A DNA stretch of 64,000 bases from Angiostrongylus vasorum (lineage: Eukaryota; Nematoda; Chromadorea; Rhabditida; Metastrongylidae). The stretch is taken from assembly GCA_018806985.1 (NCBI GenBank), contig JADANN010000026.1, forward strand, positions 372,001-436,000, given 5' to 3'. Positions 25,371 to 36,659 of this stretch are shown here, one piece after another (the stretch's first letter is position 1; the number at the start of each line of letters is the position of its first letter). The notes below the pieces were generated by a model. That model had not been told where the DNA came from, did not search any database, and saw only the letters and a program-made list of their open reading frames with translations. The position numbers and the translations under genes were made by a program.

Positions 25371-26124
25371 TTAACAGCAGCCAACACATTTGAACAGCAA
25401 AAATTGTTGGGAACCTCATTGAGAAGAAATGCTCTTCACTTCAATGGAGAATTAAACTAATTTTTCAAAAGGCTCGGATGAACCTGCGAGGATATCTCCT
25501 CAATGATCAAAAATTGTTACTCCAAATCGCTCTAACGAATTTAGCATCGGCTACTATATAAAATTCAATTGAGGTCCCATAGAATCCAAAAAAGTGACAG
25601 TCACCCCATTCAGTACAAATATTGCAAATATTACTAAAAAAGCCTAAGAAATGTTCAATTTCAGGATAGGCAGCCTCAACCTGTAACCCGCTAGAATGTG
25701 ATTAACAACGCCCACGTTACAAAAGAACCGATCTATCAGAAAGCTTGGAAACTAAACGATGTATGGGGTTGTCTATCGTCGAAAGAATAATTGGATCAGT
25801 AGGAGAAATTTATCAGACTCTTGACGATTTCCAAAATTCTGTTCGTTAGTATGAGGAATAACTTGATTCTTTTATTTGAAATACTTTCGAAAAGGTACCG
25901 TAATCGAGAACGCCTATTAATATGGCTCGCATATTTGGTGCGCTTAAGAAGAGTGAAGCAATTCATGATTTTAAGAACACTAACATACTGATGTCTACAC
26001 ACTTTTTGTCGCTGGTACGTCATGCTGGAACTGCACTCAAACAAATACCAACTTGTGTCCATCTTACGAAGTTGTCCAGAGAAGTAATAAAAGAAAAAAA
26101 ATCACTTACTTGATAATTGAGACT

Positions 26125-26490
26125 TAAATGGCCCGTCCTCACTGGTTGTGTGGGCCCCAGCATAATCTCCAGTTTTCGCAGATTTGCTGGTTAAGCCATT
26201 ATGGTTCCCTGGAGTCCCGAGGTCAGCTTAGCCAAAGTCTGCACCAGGTCTTTACCACCAGAAGAGGCACCAGCTGTCCTTGTGGATCAGAGCGAGATTT
26301 GCGACCATGCGACTAGTTTGATACCAGCACAGTGGTGGATCCTGGTATTGGTTTACTTCTTAGCTACGCTTCCTGATGGAAACGCAGGATTCCTTTTCAG
26401 CGGGAGACCTGCCAGGGGATGAATCCCCGCTGTACATCGCAGTCCGACACCCAGGAGCATCTTCTAGCCACGATGAAGAGGTAAACCGTT
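26125..26490 (-). repeat. Dispersed repeat, family B
   Basis: On the minus strand it runs from TCATCGTGGCTAGAAG through CCTGGGTGTCGGACTGCG to CAGTGAGGACGGGCC. The same family marks the edges of the 11.4-kb duplication. Confidence 0.75.
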
Positions 26491-27009
26491 GGAAGGTCTT
26501 TCTTAAGAACAAATTAAAGGGAAAAAAATTAGCCATGCTGAGTGTAGTTACATAGTTGAAAGAAGCTTGGCAGTTCAGCTATACTAGTGGGATTTCACTA
26601 ATCGTGAGACGAAGATCATTGCTCTTTGACTACCGTATAGAAGCGTTGCATCTTTAGGATGAATAATAAAGAGGTCTATCCACAATTTCTAATTCACTCT
26701 TCACACCACTCACGACATGCCATCATCACACGATTTCAGAAAGGTAGGACACTTTGTCCCAGCAGTACTACCAAAGCTAAATTATCTCATTAGTGAATAG
26801 TCATAAAAAAACTGTGCCATGGAATCATCGGAACCTGAAATCTGAAGAATCTCCCATTAGTCCTCATCAGAAACTTTGACGGCAATCTTCCTACGCCCAC
26901 TGTCAGACTCTCAACTACTTACTCAGTGGAAACAATTAGGGCCGTGTTTCTGCGTAAAAAAAATGGAAAGGCTGTTTCAAAAAATTTTTTTGTTGCTATG
27001 GATTCCTCC

Positions 27010-27430
27010 CAATGGTTTACCGCCTCATCGTGGCTGGGAGGTATTCCTGGGTGTCGGGCTGCGATGTACACCGGGGAGATTTATCGCCCGGCAGGGTCTC
27101 CCCAACTGAGAGGGAGTCCGGCGTTTCGATCAAGAAGACCAGCTAAGGGTAAACCAATACCAATACCAGGATCCACCAACTGCCCCAGAATCAAGCTATC
27201 CACATGGTCGCAAATCTGCTGATCCACAAAGGAGGTGATTATTTGTGGTGGTGACGACCTGGGACAGACTATGGCCAGGCTGTCTTCGAGACTCCAGCGA
27301 ACCACAATAGCCAAACCAACAAATCTCCGAAGAAGAATTTTGTCGTTTTCTCTCTCAGTAATCGCGAGGTTGTGAAAACGAAAATCGTGCCGGGCCCTTC
27401 AGAACCAGTGAAGGTGGGCCATCCATGTAT
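27010..27430 (+). repeat. Dispersed repeat, family B
   Basis: Opens GGTTTACCGCCTCATCGTGG, continues TTCCTGGGTGTCGGGCTGCG and ends near GGTGGGCCATCCATGTATCC. The middle carries ACCAATACCAGGATCCACC as in the other copies. The stretch near 27353 also holds AATCGCGAGGTTGTG, a word shared with the 31.4-kb fold-back element. Confidence 0.7.
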
Positions 27431-27449
27431 CCGAGTGAGTAGTACTATG

Positions 27450-27720
27450 GATTGTATTGAGAATCATGCTGAATTATCGCACAGAAATAACCCCTTGTCT
27501 TTTCTTCATAGACACGAAAAAATCCTTCTTTTCAAATGAGATAGAAGCAGGCATCGAGGCTCTAGATAACTTGTGCGTTCCTGCTAAGTACACAAATATC
27601 ATTTGTGAGTCATCCAGTAAGTTCACAATGACAATTTTGCCATTTTACGATACTATTGCTTCCCACATAAAGAAACCCGTGCAGAAAGGTAATACTAATT
27701 ATTCGAGGCCATTATCGAAA
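27450..27720 (+). mobile_element. RTE-type RT fragment
   Basis: Reads FFIDTKKSFFSNEIEAGIEA, then ALDNLCVPAKYTNI and FTMTILPFYD. These align by eye with the RTE RT segment FIDLKKAFDSxExEAVxEALDNQGVPTQYIK...ISPFYN. No catalytic FADD box; truncated at both ends. Confidence 0.7.
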
Positions 27721-27779
27721 AGGTGCTGCGAAAACTATTTAGAATGGCACAACATAGGAGGGTAGATGGTCGATGGTTA

Positions 27780-27935
27780 CACCTTCTGTGTTAATGCGAT
27801 TCTGTTGTTGCTAGGATTGCTGTGATTATTGGCAATGGTTTACTCTTAGCTGGGCATCCTGTCCACCCAGTACGTCGTATTTGGACACCAGTAACGCCCT
27901 TTAGTCACGATGAGGTGGTAAACCATTCAGTGGAT
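27780..27935 (-). repeat. Family B repeat, short fragment
   Basis: Contains TTGGCAATGGTTTACTCTTA and GTCACGATGAGGTGGTAAAC, matching the head and middle of family B in minus orientation. Confidence 0.55.
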
Positions 27936-28422
27936 TAACTTACCACGCTGAAGCTTGGACCCCGCATGGGCAGGATGGAGGTGGTTTTGTGTTGGTTTAT
28001 CATCGTCGTCAAGACTGGTCGTTCAAGTATGGAATTGGGTATAATCTAAATGCTCTTCATTTAATTCACGTCATTTCAATACATTAACAGCCTCCAATAA
28101 TTCCTGAGAAACATCTTTCATTTTCCTCTACAAATAGTATTAACCACATTGTTAGCTCTTGTCACAAAAATCACAACACTCCCATTATTAAATTATTCGT
28201 ATTTTTTTCGATGGAAAAGTTTATTGTATTTAAAGGAAACTAATTACGTCGATTGAAATCCAGCATCTTTACTTAAAAGCTTACATTTTCTCACGATGAA
28301 ATGGGCACCTGCGAAGTGGCTTGGTTTACAGGACACAAATCTAACAGTGGACATGACCTAAAGTCTTTATTTCTCCAATGCAGACTCACAAAGACATTTC
28401 AGAATGGCAAACTCCAAGTTGT

Positions 28423-28791
28423 CTAGCGTTTCCCTGTTGGGAATTGCCCTTCTTCCTTGTTTTTAAGTTGTTCGTACATATCACTGAAATCATTTTCAAT
28501 ACTTGCTAGCATACGATATTCGATTTTGTGACGGAATCGTCCGCTCCACATTCCTTCTTCAACCAGAGTCACCTACAAATCACAGATGTTGAGGACACTG
28601 AGATTTAACGAAATGAGTTTGTTGAAAACTACTGAGCCACTTATAAAAAAACCTACAGTTTCTCCAGCGTAAAAGTCATTCATGTGGCGAATTGCGAAAC
28701 AAAATAGTACACAGAGTACAATTATTAGCAAAACACTTGAATCATCACGAGCAGCTTCGTTTGCTACGCTGAAAGGACCTTTACTTTTCAT
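28423..28791 (-). CDS. Small single-pass membrane protein, 94 residues, unknown function
   Basis: Two exons: 28657-28791 (45 codons, ATG at 28791) and 28423-28572 (49 codons plus TAG), joined by an 84-bp GT-AG intron (ACT|GTAGGT ... TTTGTAG|GTG). Both exon lengths are multiples of three and the join is in phase. The protein has a short charged N-terminus, one hydrophobic helix at about residues 19-34 (SVLLIIVLCVLFCFAI) and a charged, Glu/Lys-rich C-terminal half (MLASIENDFSDMYEQLKNKE) that could be helical. It lies alone between retroelement fragments. I do not recognise the family. The clean gene structure is the main support; expression is untested. Confidence 0.6.
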
Positions 28792-29829
28792 TTTTCTCAG
28801 GTGCAATTTCTCATCCTTTTAGGTTAAAAATGTTAACTTCACGTTTGACAACGAGTTTTAAGATGACTCAAGCGAAGCTTGTGTCGTCTGAATTTCATTT
28901 AGCCAAATATGAGGGGATAAGCTAAAATTAGACCCTGTTAGACAAGGTTTATCCAAAGCTGCGTGCTACAATCCTGATAGTACACTCAGTGGAAAAACCG
29001 AAGAAATCCTTCTTCATTCTGATTTCTCGACGCGTTCAATTATGGGCACTTATTTTTCCCTTGTCAATGAGCATTAAAGCCGATTTGCGTGGGACACAAA
29101 AGTCAGAGCACTAGAGAAATAGGGGTGATCTCAAAAAGTGAAAATTTGAGCACTGTACCTGTGAAACTCATCCATCACGAGATGTGGTGTCGAAACGGAT
29201 TTTAGAATCAAAGTGAAAGCATTGTGAAATCGATGGAAACGTCAACAATGTGCACTGATCGTCTCCCACAAATTGACATGTGCAAACATTCACCTTTCAA
29301 CGAATGTCTAGAGACTTTACCGTACCGACTCGACTCCAGCATTAGTTCAGCTCCTAGTTATGCAAATGTATACACATGTAAGACCACACCCGGTTTATTA
29401 GTTTCTAAAAAGATTTTTCACAATGAAGAATTAAATTCTTTGCTCATATTGAGTTCCTGAAATGATTTAAACGGCGTGTGTACCACGCCACAATACACAT
29501 TGAAAATTACGAGGCACTGAGCTGAGTTGTATGAGTTCAACGATTCCTTCAAAATTCTCATTAGTTCATCACTTGTTTTTTAACCACTGTGACCTCATTC
29601 CCTTAGTGATCAGCACGATGTGCATTACTTCTTTCTAGGGTAGGAAAACATCACTACGCATCATTATTAAATAACTCTTGAAATCGATGCGTAGCGGGGG
29701 AAAGTGGACGAAATGCATTTCATCCAATGCATTTCTTCTTCTACGGTTTGTTTCGATCCGCAAAGCATTTTAATGCCCACTTTGAATGCAACTAATAGCT
29801 TGGCCAACACAGATTTCATGTCAAGTGTG

Positions 29830-30620
29830 ACCTATGATGGGTTAGAGCGCATCTTTGACACTTGGATACTTTCACGACCCGTCTTCACTGGTAGTGCGTG
29901 CCTTAGCACAATTTCCATTCGCCCCTCTATCGTGCAAACGTCGTCCATGGTCGTGGTCTGTTTCAAACGTGGTGACGTCAGCGAGCAACATTCTATAGTC
30001 CTGAAATCGTCTCCATTTCGAATGAAGATGGTTGGCGTTAGCCACAATATGCCAGCCCGCTGTTTGGGTGGTCGCCCAAAAGAGCGATTGTATTCTGTTG
30101 GAGTCCACTCCACTGTTCCTCTCGTCCGCAGCTATTCTTCTTAATCTGTGATTGGACTATCGGTGTTTCGCTATCGATGTCCATTCTCGTAGAATCTGAA
30201 AAACGACTTCGAAGATCTGAGCCACGCATTCCAGCTCGACGTTGTGAGTATTTGTTAAAAATTCAGACGACATCATTCAAGGGCTCAATTGGTGGTGCAC
30301 AGAGTTTTTTGACATGACTGAAATATCACCCCACGTTTTTGCTGCATAACAGAGCGCTAGAAGTACGACTGAATTGAAAACGTGAGCGCCCAATTTTGGG
30401 GGTTATTAGAGTTCGTGGCTCATTGAGTGTCCCGAATGCCGCAAAAGATGCTCTTCTTCTTCCATTTAATTCTTCCGCCGTGTTGTTTTTTTATGTTAAT
30501 TGAAGGCTCAAAGTCACATACGAGGTGGTCTCTGTAATCTGGAAACCATCCAGTTCAATTTGTTCGTCTTCTCACCATGGGTTTTCATGCACTAGATCTT
30601 CATCCTATTCCTGCGCAGCC
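29830..30620 (-). mobile_element. RTE-type retrotransposon fragment, C-terminal part
   Basis: The minus strand gives segments like EWTPTEYNRSFGRPPKQRAG (RTE: LEWxPRxxKRPRGRPPTRW) and, upstream, R-G-S-D-L-R-S-R and AAWAAFGTLNEP. Frames are broken repeatedly. Confidence 0.65.
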
Positions 30621-30649
30621 CAACCTTTTTCTCGCTTAATGGAGCACTT

Positions 30650-31022
30650 CTGAATGCAAGCTCCTTGCTCAATGGATGACCAACAAGACCATGCTATTGT
30701 TCAAGAAAAACGACTTTCAGGATATCGGCAACTATGGCCCAATCTGCTCTCTGAAGTCTACAAGCTTATCACTCGAGTCATCCTAAACAGAATTATCAGA
30801 ACACTGAACGAAGGACAGCCATGTGAGCAAGCAGGGTTTCGAAAAGGATTTAGTACGATGGATCACATGCACACGATAACAAGACTCATTGAAGTATCGC
30901 GAGAGTACGAAAGGCCGCTCTGTCTCACTTTCATCGATCCAAAGAAGACCTTTGACTCATCTGAGATAGAATCAGTCATGAAAGCCCTTGATAGTCAGGG
31001 AGTCCCTACTCAGTCTTCGACT
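30650..31022 (+). mobile_element. RTE-type reverse transcriptase fragment, plus strand
   Basis: Reads LITRVILNRIIRTLNEGQPC, then EQAGFRKGFSTMDHMHTITR, then SREYERPLCLTFIDPKKTFD. These are RT fingers and palm segments of nematode RTE elements, followed by SIEALDxQGVPTQ-like text. It ends abruptly at about 31022, where the opposite-strand RTE copy begins. Confidence 0.85.
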
Positions 31023-31496
31023 TCTCATCGTTCCCATAGGTTGGAACCTTGCATTACCTTTCACCTGCGCAACATGGGGGTACTCCCTGCGTCTTGCTTC
31101 TCCACTACACATTCGATAACGTTGAGTGATCTTCCTACTTATTTAACGACCACGTTCCTGACACCTTCGTTAAAGCAGGAACAATCATGGAATCGAGAAG
31201 GTGGGCATACAGTCGGATGTTCTTTTCACTCCTCCCTACATCGTCAATGTTCTTGAGTGTTCTCCAATCCCCTCGCTTTCTCCTGCTCAACAATCGGAGT
31301 AAGCCGTTCGGTGCTTTGATTTTCCTACCTAGTTATAGGTTGCCTGAGCATTAGGAGACAATGACATTCCCAGGATCGACTTTCTATTAACCTCGGCATT
31401 GGAATATGAATGCGTCGTTTTCTTGTTCAGCAATCGCGAGGTTGTTAAACAGCATACATTTACTTCCATACAAAAAACACAATACAATACAACAGT

Positions 31497-31533
31497 AGCT
31501 GACGTTTCGGCAGTATCGCCTTCTTCAGAGCCT
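31497..31533 (-). ncRNA. Hammerhead-like motif, left arm (copy H4)
   Basis: Minus strand: GGCT, CTGAAGA, A-GGCG-ATAC-TGCC, GAAAC, GTC, AGCT. Helix I pairs GGCT with AGCT (one wobble); stem II is GGCG/TGCC with one G-U pair. The core is intact. Confidence 0.5.
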
Positions 31534-32153
31534 GGAAGGGTATACTGACATACAATTTACTAGGCCAAACGCTTCAATGACACTTACAAAAAGACGAAAA
31601 ACTCTATGGTAATTACATGGTCAACAGCTTCTCGAAAAAACTCACCGCTTTTTTACGTGCCTTCCCATGAGGAAGATTAGAACAGCTGATTATAGTCGCA
31701 TAAAGTTGATGACTGCACCATCCCACATCAGAAATTGATGCGAACATACGGGGTCAGGTCGCGTATGACCTCTGGGCATCCATCCCTGCTATTCATTGTA
31801 GGGTTTTTGGCATTTATCCAAAAAGCCTCAAGAAGTTTTCGCGCTGGTGTTCTACTCTCCTGCGCAAGGATATTGACTTTTACTTCAAAATCGTCCCCGC
31901 TTTCTTAAAATATCGTATATCGTAAAATAAAAATCGTATGTTCGCATCAATTTCTGATGTGGGATGGTGCAGTCATCAACCTTATGCGACCATAATCAGC
32001 TGTTCTAATCTTCCTCATGGGAAGGCACGTAAAAAAAGCGGTGAGTTTTTTTCGAGAAGCTGTTGACCATGTAATTACCATAGAGTTTTTCGTCTTTTTG
32101 TAAGTGTCATTGAAGCGTTTGGCCTAGTAAATTGTATGTCAGTATACCCTTCC

Positions 32154-32190
32154 AGGCTCTGAAGAAGGCGATACTGCCGAAACGTCAGCT
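32154..32190 (+). ncRNA. Hammerhead-like motif, right arm (copy H5)
   Basis: Same 37-base motif as H4 on the opposite strand, so the element carries two outward-equivalent copies. Confidence 0.5.
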
Positions 32191-33599
32191 ACTGTTGTAT
32201 TGTATTGTGTTTTTTGTATGGAAGTAAATGTATGCTGTTTAACAACCTCGCGATTGCTGAACAAGAAAACGACAATGACATTCACTCCGTTGAGCGTGAA
32301 TGGGACATAAGAAGCCAATTCGTTCCACATGAACATCGTTTTTGTGAGATTTAGTCTAAAACTAATTTCTCAACAAGCGTTGTTATAGTCGGCTAACATT
32401 CGCTCCGAATAGCTCATGCTTTGTGATATTAGAGTGATGTCAGTAGCAAAGCGTAGGAAGTATAATTGCTGAACAACTATTGATTTTCGCCCCCCATGTT
32501 GTCCCATTCCAGTGTTCGCATGATTTTCTGAAGGGTGCCAGCAAATAATTTTTTGCGAGATGGTGTCGCCTTGCCTAACCCCTCTTTAGGCGTCGATGTT
32601 AATATCGTTGTAGAATGGTGATATTTTGGTTGTGAAATTTTTTTTAAAGGTCACTATGAATCCTTATATACTGAGTAGGGACTCCTTGACTATAAAGGGC
32701 TTCCATGACTGATTCTATCTCAGCCGGGTCAATGGCATTCTTCAAATCGATGAAAGTGAGACAGAACGGTCTTTTGTACTCTCGCGATACTTCAGTGAGT
32801 CTTGTTATCGTGTGGATATGGTCCATCGTACTAAATCCTTTTCAAAACCCTGCTTGCTCACATGGCTGTCCTTCGTCCAGTGTTCTGTCAATCCTGTTTA
32901 GGACGAATCGAGTGAGAAGTTTGTATGCGACAAACACCAAGCAGATTTGACGATAGTTGTCGATATCGTGGAGGTAACCCTTTTTTCGACAATAGCAGGG
33001 GCTTGATGGTCTTCCAGTGGGTAGGGACCTTGCATTCGGACAGGTAAGGTGTAAAGAACCGAGCCAGTGTGTTTATGAGGATTGACGGAAGGTTCTTCAG
33101 GTGTTCTGGTCTTATCCTGTCTGGACCTTGTGTTGTTCGATTTATCACCGACGAAATGGCATGTCGGATTTCGGAAGGGAGAACCGGTGGTATAACATAT
33201 CCATCCTCCTTATTTCATATGACGGAAGGTGGACGTGGCTATCGAAGAGATCCGAGCAGTATTCGTGAATATTTTTCCCCATTGCCTTTCTGGACGCTGT
33301 AACTGTTCCGTCTGGGCGCCGGAGTGCAATCATTTTGGTCTTGTAATTGAAGATGCATCGGTGGGCTTTGCTAATGCTTTTCCCAGCCTCTGCTACTTCG
33401 ACAATTACTGCTGCTCTTCTCTTTAAGATCTTCTTTCATCGCCTGTCTGCACTGTTTTCCAAGTTCGCAGGTGAGTTGGTGGTTGCCCAAAGCTCGCACG
33501 ATTCCATGTTGACGTGTCAGCTCGAAGGTTGTGGATAGACAGATTGAAGAGATGTGGGTCAATACAAGCTCTAACAATCTTCATCGTCTACGCACTGAA

Positions 33600-36105
33600 A
33601 TCAAGCCACGAAGAAGACGAAACGTTCCATATAACATGAAGGTGTTCTATGGATGAACGCCGACCTGGATCGTCTATGAATGCTATCGCTCTCATACTTT
33701 TGGAAAATCCAACAATGAGGTTATTTTCCAGTCTTTTTTAAAATATCCATCGTTGAAACACTTCCTATCGGTATAGAAATATTATCATATTCTTGCTGAT
33801 CGTGAGCGTTGGATTGGTATACTCTCCTATCCCTTATAAAAAGTGGTCAATATAAGTTTTCTTTCGATGACATCTATCTTCCTCTCCTAAAAAACAAGGT
33901 GATGATTTGAACCCATAGCATGGAGTAAAATATTGAGAAACAAACATTTTTCTAAATGGAAAAAAACCAACATGTGTGCTTCTTTAGTGTTGTTTTTTCG
34001 TGTCTTTTCTTAACGGAGAAAACTTTCGTCTTGTTTTACAACCGGTTTCCTCTTGCTTTACGAGCATGCTTCTCTAAGTTTACGTAGTCCATTCGTTAAC
34101 ATCGACTTTTTTTTCCTGTAAACCACCGGTATTTAAGTTTTGGTCCCTCGTTTATACAACTACAAGATGGCCTCTCCCACTCTCCTCTTTCCTGCTGGAC
34201 ACGTGGGGTGTTCAAAATTTGCGTGTCACACCTATACTTCCGGGGCGATAGCGGGCAATTGGGGAGCAGTTTTCAACCTTCAATAAACGAACTTCGGCAA
34301 AGCCTCATCTATCACGTTACAGCCAGTGCACAATGCTGGAGAGGACATCAGATAGTGGCGATCAGGGGAGGGCTGCTGTCTATAAGCGATTCTGCAATAG
34401 CAGAAAACAAAATTTTCCATGTCAATGACGAAATTGACGTTCCTGTTTGAAATATACTGGCTAATAGATTTGGAATGCTCGAAACTGCCACCCTTACTAG
34501 ATGAACATTGCACAAATCCAAATTCATTTCGAAAAAAATTATTATCCTGTAATTTCGTTATTATATGGTACGGCTAGGTAATGGAATGCAATTATGGATG
34601 TCTAGCACTTTTTCTCAAAGCTAACAGTGGTCTTCATTCGGGAAGCTTTCGCATGTGTCATTGGACGTGCCCTTTCAAATGCTGAACGTGTTGCTAAATT
34701 CGTGCTACATTAGGCCATGATGTCAAATAGCAATTAAGACGTAAATGAGTCGCATAAGGTAAGGGATGTGCACGATCCCCCACAAGCCCAAGTCGGCCCG
34801 ATAGACTCTGTACGACCGAGACTTAATAGAGTTCTAACCCAAAAATCATAAATTATCGTGATATTATCGTAATCACCACGGAAATCAGTTTTATGCTCAC
34901 AAAAAACCTTACTGATGGACGCGACGGAGTCCTCAGCTTGTGAAACCCACCTGAGAGGATAAAACGTCGACCACTGTGTACCCAGTTTGACACCCAGGAA
35001 CACCTCTCATCCATGATGGGGAGGCAAGAGTTTAGAAGAAACTCCTGATTACTTACCAAAAAGCTTTTTTCGGAAGAGTTCATTTCGAGACGAGAAGCAA
35101 TTGCTGTGGAGGAGAGTGTGTAATCAACAATTTTCATATAAAACTTGCATTTCTTGCATTATGCAAACATTTAATTCAAGACTGAACTTTTTAGTAAAAA
35201 CTGCACTTTGTTTGATGGGTGCTTCAATATTCTAAACGACAATGTTTCCTATAATTGCAGGAGATAGTGCTAATCTGTCAATCAGGTTTTAGAGTGCATT
35301 TACAATGATGGGGCATTGAGAGTGCCCTCTAACATGGTACTCATGACCTCCATGATGTGGTCTAGTAATATTGTTTTCTCCATGAACGACTAGGGAGTAT
35401 CAGGTCTTACGTGATATTTATTGGCAAAATGCGATTATTGCTCTAAACAGCATAAGAGCTTCGTCAACACACACATTTCCTGTTGCCCACATATTGGTTT
35501 GGCTAAAATATTGAGGTTTGCCAAAGACTTTCAAATCTGACCCTTGTAAATAGATGAACTGGCAATATGACGCCGTCAAGGAATACTAGATCCCCAACAA
35601 TCCCTTAACCTTGGTGCACTAACAAATCTCATCTTCGGATACCGATAAATTTTTTTCCAACTTCTACCTACAGCTTCTCTAGGCACATCCGTGCACTCTA
35701 CAGCTGCTCCTCTACCATAACCGACTTCCAAATTTCGGCCATAAATAACTCATAGGAATGTGTAGGTTCTGTGCCCTGACGTAGTAATTTCTGATCCAAA
35801 TCGAACTGACTGCCATCAAAGATCTAGTAGCTCTAAGGAAATACACTTCTAGAAGACTCCCTGCTCACATTACCACGCCTTCCGTCCTATTTCTTTGATT
35901 CACTTTCGTCCGAGCACAGGAAGTTCCACTACTCCGCGTCTCGTGCTTTTAGTTATTGTCACTTTCGATGAGACCATCAGCGTTATGTTTTTCAGTGGTA
36001 ACGTGAAGCGGTAAAACTTCAGTTCTTCAAAAATGACAAATGATTGCTAGATAATAAAATATAGCGAAGAGTAGCATGCAGACCTTTGGCGATAGATGAA
36101 ATTTT
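33600..36105. other. Spacer; no gene recognised
   Basis: AT-rich sequence. The only recognisable item is a family B fragment at 34930-35035. An 80-codon ORF at 34208-34450 shows no known family and no exon structure. Confidence 0.5.
34930..35035 (-). repeat. Family B repeat fragment
   Basis: GACACCCAGGAACACCTCTC followed by ATGATGGGGAGGCAAGAG is the reverse complement of the family B head. Confidence 0.5.
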
Positions 36106-36109
36106 CTCT

Positions 36110-36430
36110 TTAATTTCATCAAATTTTTAACTAGCTTGATCATGTCAAAAGAATGTGGATTTAGTCATTCGGCTAACGGCCGCGTTTCTGGCGACAGCCT
36201 TCACTTTTATCCTTTGTTTAACGCTCTGCTGGTTAGTCATTATATACAAGTGGATATACTTGTACTGGTTATGGAACAAATGCTTCGAGTTGACATTATT
36301 TGATGGCATATATTAATCGGATAGTAACTACGTTCATAAATATTCACGGTTTTCGTCCCCATGTGGCGAACAGAAGTTTGAAAGCCCAGAAAAAGCAACG
36401 CTGTACTTGCACTGTCGCACACAGATCACC
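36110..36430 (+). pseudogene. Partial copy of the LAPTM-like 3' exons
   Basis: The plus strand at about 36160-36270 encodes IRLTAAFLATAFTFILCLTL, then YKWIYLYWLWNKCFE, nearly the same as the minus-strand exon at 12.9-13.0 kb. Similarity continues through the following intron into a second exon-like piece (KFESPEKATLYLHC). The donor after CFE, GTAACATT in the 12.9-kb copy, is TTGACATT here. No upstream LAPTM exons are visible nearby, so it reads as a broken partial duplicate. Confidence 0.65.
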
Positions 36431-36659
36431 TGCATCACCAATCGCCCCCTTAGATCGTCGGGTAACTGGAGCGGGCGCCAGTAAACACAAGAGTAGCCCA
36501 GTGGGTTCTACCCGCTCTAGGGACTCGCTGCTCATCATACCATTCTTCTAGGCTTTTCGTGAAGAACCCTGACCATCGGGTAAGTGGTGTTCCTGCAGTA
36601 CGTTTGGAATCCCGGGAATTCCGTCACTAAAGACTTTTGTTCACTGGTTGTCGTTCATA

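Larger units (their letters stand above)
31372..32268. mobile_element. Fold-back element with hammerhead-like motifs in both arms
   Basis: The left arm (about 31412-31752, starting GTCGTTTTCTTGTTCAGC) is the reverse complement of the right arm (about 31932-32268, ending GCTGAACAAGAAAACGAC), with about 180 bases between. GACAATGACATTC occurs on both sides (near 31358 and 32268) while the interrupted RTE sequence continues across, so it looks like a 13-bp target-site duplication. No protein gene is visible inside. Confidence 0.75.
31025..33600 (-). mobile_element. RTE-type retrotransposon copy, minus strand, interrupted by a fold-back insertion
   Basis: From the 5' side on the minus strand: TRQHGIVRALGNHQLTCELG (33.5 kb), GTVTASRKAMGKNIHEYCSD (33.3 kb), QGPDRIRPEHLKNLPSILIN (33.1 kb), DHIHTITRLTEVSREYKRPF (32.8 kb), then the region around the FADD box and the C-terminal part down to about 31025. 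Text parallels the copy at 36.7-38.2 kb. Stops and frame shifts throughout. A 0.9-kb element sits at 31372-32268. Confidence 0.82.

Noticed and set aside
30654..31256. 200-codon ORF as a single RT protein
   Set aside because: Only the first 120 or so codons are RT-like; after about 31022 the sequence belongs to an opposite-strand RTE copy, so the ORF tail is chance read-through.
33600..33640. GACGAAACGTTCC resembling the GAAAC-GTC half of the hammerhead motif
   Set aside because: GTT instead of GTC and no CTGANGA or stem II upstream. The GAAACGTC at 44702-44709 and GAAACGTTCC at 5000 fail for the same reason.
34208..34450. 80-codon ORF on the plus strand
   Set aside because: No recognisable domain and no exon signals; lies in repeat-rich spacer.
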